The notes beneath the pieces are model-generated. The model made no database searches. It was given only the letters and a program-made list of their open reading frames with translations, and was not told the DNA's origin. From Prevotellaceae bacterium (GTDB lineage Bacteria > Bacteroidota > Bacteroidia > Bacteroidales > UBA932): a stretch of DNA of 16,567 nt. How positions within the stretch are numbered: position 1 is the stretch's first letter; each line of letters begins with the position of its first letter. Below, piece after piece: positions 1 through 8,616 of the stretch. The DNA lies in NCBI GenBank assembly GCA_031273285.1, contig JAISSE010000225.1, positions 1-16,567 on the forward strand, written 5' to 3'. The translations under genes were made by a program, and so were the position numbers.

Positions 1-78
1 CGTCAATTTAAGAAGGCACACAGGAGAGATGCGGTTCGACCTCGAAGAGCTCAAATGTTTATAGAAGCAATATAATTG

Positions 79-98
79 CCGTCGGATTTATCCTACGG
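79..98. repeat. Small REP-like inverted repeat
   Basis: The arms CCGTCGGA (79-86) and TCCTACGG (91-98) are complementary at 7 of 8 positions around a TTTA loop. There is no T-tract immediately 3' on either strand, so it is not a standard intrinsic terminator. It lies about 150 bp beyond the PFOR stop, on the far side of that gene's terminator. From general familiarity, similar short GC-rich hairpins recur between genes in Bacteroidota; the copy number in this genome is unknown. Confidence 0.35.
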
Positions 99-185
99 TA
101 AAAAACACAATGCCGAGACACACAGAATGCGGCGACAAACACACTTCGATTCAATTGTAAATCGAAAGTCTGTTTCCGCATAATT

Positions 186-216
186 AAAAAAGGCGTCCGA
201 TAATTCGGACGCCTTT
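186..216 (-). terminator. Rho-independent terminator of the PFOR gene
   Basis: A perfect 12-bp inverted repeat (AAAGGCGTCCGA at 189-200 and its complement at 205-216) surrounds a 4-nt loop (TAAT). Read on the minus strand, the second arm runs into a T-tract (the complement of the A run at 186-191). It begins about 33 bp after the PFOR stop codon. On the plus strand the hairpin is followed by TTTCCCT, so it should work mainly for the minus-strand transcript. Confidence 0.88.
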
Positions 217-248
217 CCCTAATATATACTGTCTAATTATTAAAAATG

Positions 249-3200
249 CTATTCCGATTTTGTTGAATAGTCAATTGAGGCTAATCTCCTGTACTGATTA
301 TATCTCCATTCGGCGTTGCGCTGTGTTTCGACAAACAGTGTCTCCGCTTCTTTGGGGAACGTTTTCGTCAATGACAGATAACGTGTTTCGCCCTTGATAA
401 AATCCTGGAATTTCGACCAGTCGGGAGCCTTGCTGTCGAGTTGGAACGGATTTTGACCCTGTTCTTCTTTCAGGGGATTGAAAGAATACAACTGCCAGTA
501 ACCTGCCTCCACCGCGAGTTTTTGCTCTTTTTGCGTAGCGCCCATGCCTGCACGCAGACCGTGGTTGATACACGGCGAATAAGCGATAATCAGTGATGGT
601 CCGGGATATGCTTCGGCTTCCTTCAGTATCTTGAAAAAATGATTTTGATTGGCGCCTACGGCAACCTGTGCGACATAAACATATCCGTATGATATTGCCA
701 TCATGCCCAAATCCTTTTTGCGTACACGTTTGCCGGATGTTGCAAATTTTGCAACAGCTCCCGCGGGAGTGGACTTGGACGATTGACCTCCGGTGTTGGA
801 ATACACCTCCGTATCGAGCACAAGAACATTGACATCCGCTCCCGAAGCCAGAACGTGATCCAAACCGCCGTAACCTATGTCGTAAGCCCAGCCGTCGCCT
901 CCGAATATCCACTGCGACTTTTTCACAAGATACTGACGCAGATTGTATATTTCCCGACAATATTCGCAGGAACAGTCTTTTACCGACGACACAATCCCGT
1001 CGTACAATTCCCTTGTTTTCGAAGCGATATGTTTGTTGGCAATCCACTCGTCGAACAGGGCTTTGATTTCGTCGGAACAGTCGGCTTTAGCCTTGCATTC
1101 GTTCATCAGAAATTCGATGCGGTCGCGAAGTCTTTCGGTAGCAACGTTCATTCCCAGACCAAATTCGGCATTATCTTCAAACAGAGAGTTGCCCCAGGCA
1201 GGACCCCGACCTTCGGCATTCACGGTGTATGGCGTCGAAGGAGCCGACCCTCCGTAGATTGACGAACAACCGGTTGCGTTGGCAATCAGCATTTGGTCGC
1301 CGTACAACTGAGTAACGGCTTTTATGTACGGAGTTTCGCCGCAACCCGCACAGGCGCCCGAAAATTCGAACAACGGCTGTGCGAACTGACTGTTTTTCAG
1401 ATTCTGGAACTTGTCGGCAACCTTGTCCTTATAGCCTGCTTTTGTGTGCAGATAATCGAACCGTTCCTGTTCTTTCAGATGCAGTTCAAGCGGTTCCATT
1501 ACCAGAGCTTTGTTTTTTGCGGGACAAACGTCGGCGCAGTTGCCGCAACCCGTACAATCCAAGGGACTTACCTGTATCTTGAAATAATATTCCTTGAATG
1601 GACCGTTACCCTTCACCGCATCATGTTCGCCCGGCAGCGCTTCCAGTTCCGCTCCCGTCATCAGGAACGGGCGAATAACGGCGTGGGGACAAACATACGC
1701 GCACTGATTGCACTGAATACAGTTGCCCGATATCCATTTGGGGACAATTGTCGCTACTCCGCGTTTCTCGTAGGCTGTCGTTCCGGCGGGGAAAGTACCG
1801 TCTTCACGTCCCGTAAACACGCTGACGGGGAGCGAGTCTCCGTTTTGCGCATTCATGGCGTCCGCAACTTCCGAGATAAATTGCGGAACATCGCCCGTCC
1901 TCGAAGATAAAGGCTTATTTTCAAGATTTGCCCATTCTGCGGGAACTTCAACTTTCTCATATTCACCGCCGCGGTCTATCGCCGCATTGTTTTTGGCAAC
2001 TATGTCGCCGCCTTTCTTGCCGTAACTTTTTTCAACGGCATATTTCATCTCCTTTACGGCTAAATCATAAGGTATCACATCGGATATTTTGAAAAACGCC
2101 GATTGAAGAATCGTATTTGTGCGGTTTCCCAAACCGATTTCCACCGCAATTTTTGTTGCATCTATTATGTAGAAATTCAGTTTCTTACGGGCAAGAATTC
2201 TTTTCACCGAATCGGGAAGACGCTTTTTTGTTTCCTCCGCATCCCAAAGGCTGTTTAAAAGGAATGTTCCTCCTTCCTTTATTCCCGTAAGTATGTCGTA
2301 TTTATGCACATACGAAGGCACATGGCAAGCCACGAAATCGGGAGTATTTACAAGATAGGGCGAAGTAATGGGCAGATTGCCGAAGCGAAGATGCGATGTG
2401 GTGAATCCGCCCGATTTTTTGGAATCGTAAGCAAAATATGCCTGACAGTATTTATCCGTCGTTTCGCCTATAATCTTGATAGTATTCTTGTTTGCTCCCA
2501 CGGTGCCGTCGGAACCCAATCCGTAGAATTTCGCTTCGTAAGTTCCGGGTTTAGCCATATTGACTTCTTCGCCGGCAGGCAACGACTTGAATGTTACGTC
2601 ATCTACAATTCCGATTGTAAACTGATTTTTGGGTTCGTTCAATTTGAGATTATCGAAAACGGATAAAATCTGGGCAGGGGTTGTATCTTTTGAACTCAGA
2701 CCGTAACGACCTCCCGTAATTATCGGAGCGTCAGGGCGTCCGTAATACAGATTTACTATGTCGAGATACAGGGGGTCGCCCATCGCGCCCGGTTCTTTTG
2801 TCCTGTCGAGCACTGCAATACGTTTCACCGTCGAAGGAATTGCCTTGAAAAAATATTTGGCGGAGAACGGACGGTAGAGATGCACCGCAAGAACTCCTAC
2901 TTTTTCGCCTTTGGCAGTCAGAGCATCAACACATTCGCGGATGGTTTCCGTTACCGACCCCATGGCTATGATTATGTTTGTCGCCTCCGGATCGCCGTAA
3001 TAATTGAACGGATGATATTCTCTTCCTGTGATTTTCGATATTTCCTTCATATAGTTCTCGACTATATCGGGCACCAGGTCGTAGAAAGTATTGGATGCTT
3101 CGCGCGACTGGAAATAAATATCGGGATTTTGAGCGGTACCTCTTGTAACCGGATGTTCGGGGTTTAAAGCTCTTTCGCGAAATGCCTGCAGAGCTTTTTT

Positions 3201-3794
3201 ATCTAACAGATGTTCAAGCGCTTCCTTGTCCAGACATTCTATTTTCTGTATTTCGTGGGACGTTCTGAAACCGTCGAAAAAGTTGACGAACGGAACCCTT
3301 CCCTTGATTGCCGCCAGATGTGCAACCGCCGACAAATCCATCACTTCCTGCACGCCGCCGGAAGCGAGAAATGCAAATCCTGTCTGTCGCGCCGACATCA
3401 CGTCGCTGTGGTCTCCGAAAATGGACAGCGCCTGAGCAGCCAGCGACCGCGCCGAGACATGGAACACTGCCGGAAGCAGTTCTCCGGCAATCTTGTACAT
3501 GTTGGGAATCATCAGTAAAAGACCCTGAGACGCAGTGAATGTTGTGGTCAGCGCACCGGCTTGCAGCGAGCCGTGTACCGTGCCCGCCGCGCCTCCTTCC
3601 GATTGCATTTCGACAACTTTTACCGTTTCCCCGAAAAGATTTTTCTTGTTTGTTGCAGCCCATTCGTCGATATATTCTGCCATAGTGGACGATGGCGTAA
3701 TGGGATATATAGCCGAAACTTCACTGAACATATAAGCAATATGTGCCGCGGCATAGTTCCCATCGCAGGTAATAAATTTTTTTTGTTGTGCCAT
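249..3794 (-). CDS. nifJ: Pyruvate:ferredoxin (flavodoxin) oxidoreductase
   Basis: Cytoplasmic enzyme that oxidatively decarboxylates pyruvate with CoA to acetyl-CoA and CO2, passing electrons to ferredoxin or flavodoxin. At 1181 residues it is a full-length single-chain PFOR. Visible landmarks, matched to the Desulfovibrio africanus enzyme from memory, are the N-terminal YPITPSS motif (T33), E66 and R116 of the active site; two ferredoxin-type [4Fe-4S] motifs (C692/C695/C698/C702 and C747/C750/C753/C757); proximal-cluster cysteines C815, C818, C843 and C1075; and the thiamine-diphosphate motif from GDG (966-968) to N1000. All key residues are present and no frameshift is seen. The start is an ATG at 3794 about 46 nt downstream of a consensus -7 element, and the end is a TAG followed by a strong terminator, so the gene appears monocistronic. 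The neighbouring plus-strand genes include Fe-S assembly factors, which fits the demand of a three-cluster enzyme but does not show co-regulation. Confidence 0.97.
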   Translation of the reverse strand: MAQQKKFITCDGNYAAAHIAYMFSEVSAIYPITPSSTMAEYIDEWAATNKKNLFGETVKVVEMQSEGGAAGTVHGSLQAGALTTTFTASQGLLLMIPNMYKIAGELLPAVFHVSARSLAAQALSIFGDHSDVMSARQTGFAFLASGGVQEVMDLSAVAHLAAIKGRVPFVNFFDGFRTSHEIQKIECLDKEALEHLLDKKALQAFRERALNPEHPVTRGTAQNPDIYFQSREASNTFYDLVPDIVENYMKEISKITGREYHPFNYYGDPEATNIIIAMGSVTETIRECVDALTAKGEKVGVLAVHLYRPFSAKYFFKAIPSTVKRIAVLDRTKEPGAMGDPLYLDIVNLYYGRPDAPIITGGRYGLSSKDTTPAQILSVFDNLKLNEPKNQFTIGIVDDVTFKSLPAGEEVNMAKPGTYEAKFYGLGSDGTVGANKNTIKIIGETTDKYCQAYFAYDSKKSGGFTTSHLRFGNLPITSPYLVNTPDFVACHVPSYVHKYDILTGIKEGGTFLLNSLWDAEETKKRLPDSVKRILARKKLNFYIIDATKIAVEIGLGNRTNTILQSAFFKISDVIPYDLAVKEMKYAVEKSYGKKGGDIVAKNNAAIDRGGEYEKVEVPAEWANLENKPLSSRTGDVPQFISEVADAMNAQNGDSLPVSVFTGREDGTFPAGTTAYEKRGVATIVPKWISGNCIQCNQCAYVCPHAVIRPFLMTGAELEALPGEHDAVKGNGPFKEYYFKIQVSPLDCTGCGNCADVCPAKNKALVMEPLELHLKEQERFDYLHTKAGYKDKVADKFQNLKNSQFAQPLFEFSGACAGCGETPYIKAVTQLYGDQMLIANATGCSSIYGGSAPSTPYTVNAEGRGPAWGNSLFEDNAEFGLGMNVATERLRDRIEFLMNECKAKADCSDEIKALFDEWIANKHIASKTRELYDGIVSSVKDCSCEYCREIYNLRQYLVKKSQWIFGGDGWAYDIGYGGLDHVLASGADVNVLVLDTEVYSNTGGQSSKSTPAGAVAKFATSGKRVRKKDLGMMAISYGYVYVAQVAVGANQNHFFKILKEAEAYPGPSLIIAYSPCINHGLRAGMGATQKEQKLAVEAGYWQLYSFNPLKEEQGQNPFQLDSKAPDWSKFQDFIKGETRYLSLTKTFPKEAETLFVETQRNAEWRYNQYRRLASIDYSTKSE

Positions 3795-3839
3795 TATTTC
3801 ATTTATTTTTCAATTTAAATTAAAACCGATATTGAAGCA

Positions 3840-3847
3840 CAAAGGTA
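3840..3847 (-). promoter_or_regulatory. Bacteroidota -7 promoter element for the PFOR gene
   Basis: The minus strand reads TACCTTTG, an exact match to the Bacteroidota -7 consensus TAnnTTTG. It would place transcription start near 3833 and give a leader of roughly 40 nt before the ATG at 3794. No clear -33 TTTG is seen at the usual distance of about 19 nt upstream, so only half of the promoter is recognised. Confidence 0.6.
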
Positions 3848-3934
3848 AAAATATTTTTTTTAATTCGCCTTACAGTTTGTGCCGTAAACAATATTTATTT
3901 AATTAACGAGCTGAAAATCATTATTTCCTGCGAG

Positions 3935-3956
3935 AAAAAAACCTGCGCTCCGCAGA
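3935..3956 (-). terminator. Possible minus-strand terminator in the divergent intergenic region
   Basis: CTGCG (3943-3947) and CGCAG (3951-3955) form a 5-bp GC stem with a 3-nt loop. On the minus strand it is followed by one G and seven T residues (complement of 3935-3941). No minus-strand gene lies upstream of it, only the antisense of porW. It could insulate the PFOR promoter from antisense transcription, or it could be chance; the stem is short. Confidence 0.3.
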
Positions 3957-4007
3957 CAATATTTTGCCTTTTGCGAGCCGAAAAATCTCCAAGTCGGAAT
4001 TTTTTTA

Positions 4008-4015
4008 TAATTTTG
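4008..4015 (+). promoter_or_regulatory. Bacteroidota -7 promoter element for porW
   Basis: TAATTTTG exactly matches TAnnTTTG and lies 30 bp before the porW ATG. A T-rich run precedes it. The 11 bases beginning here (TAATTTTGCGG) are identical to those at the sufE promoter (6856-6866). A -33 TTTG at canonical spacing is not evident. Confidence 0.6.
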
Positions 4016-4045
4016 CGGATGATTGATTATAAAAAGTCTAAATGA

Positions 4046-6757
4046 ATGAAGGTTAAAACGGTTTGCTTTTTCTTGTTGCTGCTTGTTGTTACGGGCTGTT
4101 CCACAAGTCGTAACACATATTTTAACCGCAAATATCACGATTTGACGGCATATTATAATGTGTTTTTCAACGGACGCGAAAGTCTGAAACAGGCATCCAA
4201 AAAAGTCGAAGCGATAGAATCTCAAAATTTCGACGAAATATTACCCGTATTTGCTTTCGAATACGAACAGGCTTCCGGATTAGTGTCGGGCGACATGCAA
4301 CGTACTATTGACAAGGGCAATAAGACAATAGAAAAACATTCGATTACGGCTAAACCCAAGCGCAAAAAGAATATGACCAAAGAACAGCGGGAATTTTATA
4401 ATCGAAAGGAATTCAACCGGTTTGTGGACGATGCGCATCTTATTATGGGGAAAGCTCAGGTCTATATGCACGAATACAGTCCGGCTGAAGAAAAATTTGC
4501 TTTCATAATAACCGAATATCCCAAAGAGACAAGTACTTACGAAGCACAGGCATATCAGGCGATTGTTCTGTCGCAGGACAGGCAGTATATTAAAGCCGAA
4601 GATTTACTGGTCTCTCTCACAAAGAAAAAGGATATTCCACGTAAAATAGAACCTCTTATAGATGAGGCTTTTGCCGATTTGTATATCAAACAAAACAAAT
4701 ATCAGGAAGCTATTCCTCATCTGGAGAAGGCTTTGAAACGCGCCAGAGGTAAAAGTAAAAAAATCCGTTTTAACTTCATCCTGGGGCAGTTATATCAAAA
4801 AACGAATAACAACGCCAAGGCGGTAGAACATTTTTCGAAAGTTTTGAAAAAGAATCCGCCCTATTTGACCGCCTTCAGCGCGGAAATGGCTATGGCTTAC
4901 ACGTATACCCCCAAAAATCAGAGAGACAATATTCGTAAAATACTGGAAAAAGCATTGAGAAACGAGCAGAATGCAAACTATCACGACCAAATATATTATG
5001 CATTCGCAAAACTGGAAGAGGCGGAAGGAAATATTCCCGCGGCTTTGGACTATTACCGCAAATCCGTCTCCGCAACAGGTATAAATACCAGGCAGAAAGG
5101 ATTATCGTATCTTGCTCTGGCGGAATATCACATCAAAAACGGCGACCGTATCAACGCATACACATGCTACGACAGCTCTGCGATTATGCTGGGCGCCGAC
5201 CATTCCCTGTATGAAGAAGCCTCGTCGAAAGCCAATAAATACAGGAAGTTAGCCCTGAACATGAAAATTGTGGAACGCGAAGACGGTTTGCAGAAACTGG
5301 CAAATTTATCCGAAGACGATTTGAACAAATTAATCGACGAAAGAATACAACAGGCAGAGGATGAGAAGAAAAGAATTGCGGACGAACAGGAACGGCTGGA
5401 ACGGCTAAAAGCGGATATTGACGCGCAATCGACTCAGGGACAGTGGTATTTCTATAATCCCACCTCGCTTGAGCTGGGCAAAACCGATTTTACAATGAGA
5501 TGGGGACAGAGGAAGGCGGAAGACAACTGGAGAAGAAAAAACAAGGGAATACAGGCGCAGACGGAATACGATTTCGAGTTGGAAGAAGAAGAAACAGTGG
5601 ATGTTACACAGACAGATATAACCGACAGAGAAGTATTTATGGCAAATATTCCGCAGACAGACGAAGCGAAAAAAGTGTCGAACGAAAAGATTGTTACGGC
5701 AATGTTCAACATCGGAGAAGCATACAGGGACGATTTAAACGACCCCGCTAAAGCCGCCGAAGAGTTTGAGAATTTAATCCGGCGTTTTCCGGCAAACAGT
5801 CTTTTATCCGAAACGTATGTGGCATTGTATGAGATTTATACAAAGACGGGCGACAGCGGCAAAGCAAGTTATTACAGAAATCTGATGCTGCAAAATTACC
5901 CCGACAATCCTAAAGTGCTCGCTGCCACCGATCCCGGATATGTCGACAAAGTCAAGGCGCAGGAAGCGGCGGAGGAAAACGATTACTATACCGCCCTGAA
6001 TTATTATACATCCAACAGATTCGGAGACGCTTACAAAGCCTCGACAGTCGGGCTGACAAAATATCCTTCGGGCAGGCTTGTGCCGCAATTCACTCTGCTT
6101 AAAACTCTGTCCGACAGCTATTCCGGCGATATTGTCAGATACAGGACGGCGCTTGAGGATATCGTGAAAAAATATTCCGGCAACACGGCGGCTTCTTATG
6201 CGCAAAGTGTTCTGAATGACCTTGAGAAGTCCGAATTTAAATGGATTACCGAAACAAAACCGCCGGAGCGGCAGCCGGCATCGGAAACACAACCGGAGTC
6301 GAATCGGGAAACTCCGCCGGAACAAACACCCGCCAAGCAGGTTGCGCCGGAACAATATATCCGGTTTGACCCTCAAAGGGCAAACTCGGTAAAATCGCGA
6401 TATTCCATGGAAGACGGTACGCATGCTTTTGTGATTATAACGGATGCAAGCGTGAATATGAACCGATTAAGATTCAATATATTATCTTTCAATACCGCCA
6501 ATTTTTTAGAGGAAAATTATGAGGTACAGATTGTGGATTTTGCCGATAACAAGATGATAATCATGCCCAAAATCAAAAACAGGGATGCGGCAGTTGAGTT
6601 TTTCAACAGAATATCGGCAAACAGGCAGGTGTTCAGTAATCTGACCGTCAACGACTATGTGTCTTTCATTATTCTCGAATCGAACCTCAAACTGATGCGC
6701 AGCGGCACATCTTTTGTAGATTATGTAGATTTTTTCAATAAAGTATACCTGGAATAA
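4046..6757 (+). CDS. porW: PorW/SprE-type T9SS lipoprotein with TPR repeats
   Basis: Outer-membrane-associated lipoprotein of the PorW (Porphyromonas) / SprE (Flavobacterium) family, needed for type IX secretion and, in gliding species, motility. The N-terminus is a lipoprotein signal with lipobox VTGC (C18), followed by the family-typical segment with YFNRKYHDLTAYYNVFFNG. A helical TPR-like region spans about residues 50-420, with a charged coiled-coil stretch near 425-465. The block beginning WYFYN and containing MRWGQRKAEDNWRR (about 467-499) is characteristic. A second TPR-like part follows (about 540-730), then a Pro/Glu-rich linker (about 735-775) and a conserved C-terminal domain (about 789-903). 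At 903 residues it fits the family. ATG 4046 is chosen because it begins the signal peptide; the ATG at 4042 is out of frame. No other T9SS gene is in the window, so it appears to be a stand-alone locus. Confidence 0.88.
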   Translation: MKVKTVCFFLLLLVVTGCSTSRNTYFNRKYHDLTAYYNVFFNGRESLKQASKKVEAIESQNFDEILPVFAFEYEQASGLVSGDMQRTIDKGNKTIEKHSITAKPKRKKNMTKEQREFYNRKEFNRFVDDAHLIMGKAQVYMHEYSPAEEKFAFIITEYPKETSTYEAQAYQAIVLSQDRQYIKAEDLLVSLTKKKDIPRKIEPLIDEAFADLYIKQNKYQEAIPHLEKALKRARGKSKKIRFNFILGQLYQKTNNNAKAVEHFSKVLKKNPPYLTAFSAEMAMAYTYTPKNQRDNIRKILEKALRNEQNANYHDQIYYAFAKLEEAEGNIPAALDYYRKSVSATGINTRQKGLSYLALAEYHIKNGDRINAYTCYDSSAIMLGADHSLYEEASSKANKYRKLALNMKIVEREDGLQKLANLSEDDLNKLIDERIQQAEDEKKRIADEQERLERLKADIDAQSTQGQWYFYNPTSLELGKTDFTMRWGQRKAEDNWRRKNKGIQAQTEYDFELEEEETVDVTQTDITDREVFMANIPQTDEAKKVSNEKIVTAMFNIGEAYRDDLNDPAKAAEEFENLIRRFPANSLLSETYVALYEIYTKTGDSGKASYYRNLMLQNYPDNPKVLAATDPGYVDKVKAQEAAEENDYYTALNYYTSNRFGDAYKASTVGLTKYPSGRLVPQFTLLKTLSDSYSGDIVRYRTALEDIVKKYSGNTAASYAQSVLNDLEKSEFKWITETKPPERQPASETQPESNRETPPEQTPAKQVAPEQYIRFDPQRANSVKSRYSMEDGTHAFVIITDASVNMNRLRFNILSFNTANFLEENYEVQIVDFADNKMIIMPKIKNRDAAVEFFNRISANRQVFSNLTVNDYVSFIILESNLKLMRSGTSFVDYVDFFNKVYLE

Positions 6758-6855
6758 AATATGTTAGGAATTGATTTATAGAATATAACGCCAATAAGAT
6801 TAATTTCGCTCTGTTATTTTATCTTAAACGGGATGTAACATTAACGTAATTTTTC

Positions 6856-6863
6856 TAATTTTG
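6856..6863 (+). promoter_or_regulatory. Bacteroidota -7 promoter element for the sufE cluster
   Basis: TAATTTTG matches the -7 consensus TAnnTTTG and lies 19 bp before the sufE ATG, giving a short leader of about a dozen bases. The surrounding T-rich context and the following CGG repeat those at the porW promoter. No clear -33 TTTG is seen. The 125-bp gap after porW holds no convincing terminator, so some read-through from porW is possible. Confidence 0.6.
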
Positions 6864-6882
6864 CGGCTCGAGAATTGAAGAA

Positions 6883-7305
6883 ATGGAATATACGATAAAT
6901 GAGATACAGGATCGGATAATCGAAGAATTCAGCGTATTGGACGACTGGATGGACAAATATGAGTATCTGATAGAACTTGGCAGAGATTTAGCTCCTTACG
7001 ACCTGAAATACAGAATCGACGATTATATTATCGACGGCTGTCAGTCGAAAGTCTGGGTTTACGGAATCAGGGAAGGCGAGATAATCAAATATTATGCGGA
7101 CAGTGACGCGATAATTACCAAAGGCATGATTTCCTTGCTTATCAGAGTGCTTTCGTATCAAAAACCGGCTGATATTTTGACTGCAAGGCTGTATTTCATC
7201 GAGAAAATAGGGCTGAAGGAAAATCTTTCGCCCACAAGGTCGAACGGTTTAGCCGCAATGATGAAGCAGATGAAAGTCATTGCTGCCGAATTAATTAATT
7301 TGTAA
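6883..7305 (+). CDS. sufE: SufE-family sulfur acceptor protein
   Basis: Cytoplasmic partner of a SufS-type cysteine desulfurase: it accepts persulfide sulfur on a conserved cysteine and passes it to the SufBCD scaffold during Fe-S cluster assembly. The 140-residue length is typical. The acceptor cysteine is C53 in DGCQSKVW, and the C-terminal LSPTRSNGL motif (about 114-122) is the usual family signature. SufS and SufBCD are not in the window and must be elsewhere. It is first in a likely five-gene operon and its stop overlaps the next start by one base (TAATG), suggesting translational coupling with the DUF59 gene. The ATG at 6883 gives a complete N-terminal helix and sits just behind a consensus -7 element. 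Confidence 0.93.
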   Translation: MEYTINEIQDRIIEEFSVLDDWMDKYEYLIELGRDLAPYDLKYRIDDYIIDGCQSKVWVYGIREGEIIKYYADSDAIITKGMISLLIRVLSYQKPADILTARLYFIEKIGLKENLSPTRSNGLAAMMKQMKVIAAELINL

Positions 7306-7616
7306 TGGATAAATTGAAAATAGAACAGGATATAGTAAAGGTACTGAAAAACATATATGACCCCGAAATTCCGGTCAATATATACGATTTGGGACTGATA
7401 TACGAAATAACGGTGAACGCCGACGCCAAAGTCGAGATAACGATGACGTTAACGGCGCCCAACTGCCCGATGGCGGACGAACTTGTCGAAAGTGTCAACG
7501 AGGGCGTCAGGGATGTCCCAGGAGTAAAGGATGTGAGTATTAATCTGACATTTGAACCTCCATGGGATATGGCAAATTTGTCGGAAGAGGCAAAATTCGA
7601 GCTGGGATTTTTTTAA
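7305..7616 (+). CDS. DUF59/MIP18-family Fe-S cluster assembly protein (SufT-like)
   Basis: Small cytoplasmic protein of the MIP18/DUF59 family, whose members (SufT, the PaaD relatives) act in Fe-S cluster maturation or transfer. In its 103 residues the family signatures are clear: DPEIPVNIYDLGLIY (19-33) and the conserved cysteine C54 in LTAPNCPMAD. The C-terminal part with FEPPWDMANLSEEAKFELG is typical of the SUF-linked subgroup. Unlike some SufT proteins it has no extra N-terminal domain. It overlaps the sufE stop by one base, so the two are almost certainly co-translated. The exact biochemical role of this subgroup is not settled; the SufT assignment rests on family motifs and on its place directly after sufE. 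Confidence 0.92.
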   Translation: MDKLKIEQDIVKVLKNIYDPEIPVNIYDLGLIYEITVNADAKVEITMTLTAPNCPMADELVESVNEGVRDVPGVKDVSINLTFEPPWDMANLSEEAKFELGFF

Positions 7617-7641
7617 ATTTCGAAAATAAAAAATAAAAGAT

Positions 7642-8616
7642 ATGAAATACAGTGTGATTTTAAAAGATTTGTGTACCTGGCTGTTGCTCTTGCTGTTGAT
7701 GCCGACAATTTCGATAAATCCGGCATACGCTCAGCAAAAGGTCAAATGGATGAAATTCGAAGATGCTGTCGCCGCGTTGGAAAAAGAACCCCGCAAGATA
7801 TTCGTCGATATATATGCCGACTGGTGCGGATGGTGTAAAGTGCTGGACAGAGACACTTTCTCCGATACCGGCGTGATAAGGATTCTGAACGAACGTTACT
7901 ATCCCGTCAAATTAGACTCCGAATCGAAAGCAACTCACAATCTGGGCGACAGGCAAATATCTTCGCCCGAACTGGCGGCAAGTCTGGCAATGGTGAAGCA
8001 GGGAGAAGGACTTGGTTTGCCGACAATGGTGATTATCAACGAAAACATGCAGTTGAACGAAATGATTCAGGGATTCAGAAAGCCCGACTTTATGAAGGAA
8101 AGATTATTGTTTTTTGCCGACAACAAGCATCTGAAATCAACGGGAAAAGGAACGGTCAAATGGATGAAATTCGACGATGCCGTTGCGGCGTCGAAAAAGC
8201 AGCCGCGCAAAATATTCGTCGACATATACGCCGACTGGTGCGGATGGTGTAAAGTGCTGGACAGAGACACTTTTTCCGATGGCGCCGTGGCAAAAATACT
8301 GAACGAACAGTATTATCCCGTAAAACTGGACGCGGAATCGATGGAAATGCAGACATATGACAATCGCAGGATGTCTTCGGCGGAATTGTCGGCAATTTTG
8401 GCAACCGGCAAATCAGGCGAGAAATACGGTTTGCCTACCATGGTGGTACTCAACGAGAACGCTGTTACGCTGACACGGATACAGGGCGCTCAGAAACCGG
8501 ATTTGATGGCTCCCGTCTTACAGTTTTTCGGTGAAAATCACTATCTTGACAAATCGTGGGACGCTTACGCCAAAGAATATTTCGACAATGCGCGCTCCAC
8601 AAACAACAATCCGTAA
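7642..8616 (+). CDS. Exported protein with two tandem thioredoxin-like CGWC domains
   Basis: The 324-residue protein has a cleavable signal peptide (hydrophobic core about 13-25, likely cut after AYA at 28-30), so it should act in the periplasm. It carries two thioredoxin-like domains of the Thioredoxin_7 type, beginning near residues 34 and 172. Each has a CGWC active site (C62/C65 and C200/C203) in the context YADWCGWCKVLDRDTFSD, and a GLPTMV segment that supplies the expected cis-proline. The two units are offset by exactly 138 residues (414 bp), with 44 bp of DNA identical around the active site (7816-7859 and 8230-8273). The likely role is thiol reduction or disulfide handling, substrate unknown. 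It begins 25 bp after the DUF59 gene, and its TAA directly abuts the ATG of the pmbA-type gene. Confidence 0.85.
   Translation: MKYSVILKDLCTWLLLLLLMPTISINPAYAQQKVKWMKFEDAVAALEKEPRKIFVDIYADWCGWCKVLDRDTFSDTGVIRILNERYYPVKLDSESKATHNLGDRQISSPELAASLAMVKQGEGLGLPTMVIINENMQLNEMIQGFRKPDFMKERLLFFADNKHLKSTGKGTVKWMKFDDAVAASKKQPRKIFVDIYADWCGWCKVLDRDTFSDGAVAKILNEQYYPVKLDAESMEMQTYDNRRMSSAELSAILATGKSGEKYGLPTMVVLNENAVTLTRIQGAQKPDLMAPVLQFFGENHYLDKSWDAYAKEYFDNARSTNNNP
7741..8568 (+). repeat. 414-bp tandem intragenic duplication (two thioredoxin domains)
   Basis: The units begin at 7741 and 8155, both with the codons for VKWMKF, and are spaced 414 bp apart. Most of the unit has diverged by synonymous and conservative changes, but 44 consecutive bases over the CGWC region (7816-7859 and 8230-8273) are identical. 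This is an in-frame domain duplication inside one gene. The end coordinate is approximate because the second unit is slightly altered near its end. Confidence 0.85.

Larger units (their letters stand above)
1..248. other. Non-coding region at the left window edge
   Basis: No gene can be supported here. Two plus-strand frames are open from base 1 to stops at 62-64 (about 20 codons) and 73-75 (about 24 codons). Either could be the tail of a gene that begins outside the window, but both are too short to judge and neither resembles a family I know. The region does hold a REP-like hairpin (79-98), a small bulged inverted repeat (143-168, arms ACTTCGATT and AATCGAAAGT) and the PFOR terminator (186-216). 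Confidence 0.5.

Noticed and set aside
60..181. A ~39-codon minus-strand frame starting at ATG 181
   Set aside because: It overlaps the REP-like hairpin and has no homology that I recognise; this length is expected by chance.
1293..1910. A 205-codon plus-strand frame inside the PFOR gene
   Set aside because: It overlaps the ferredoxin and proximal-cluster coding parts of PFOR and has no family resemblance.
3899..4225. A 108-codon minus-strand frame across the porW start
   Set aside because: It covers the porW promoter and signal peptide coding region and has no recognisable features.
5804..6424. A 206-codon minus-strand frame inside porW
   Set aside because: Arg/Phe/Cys-rich shadow of the porW coding sequence with no domain.
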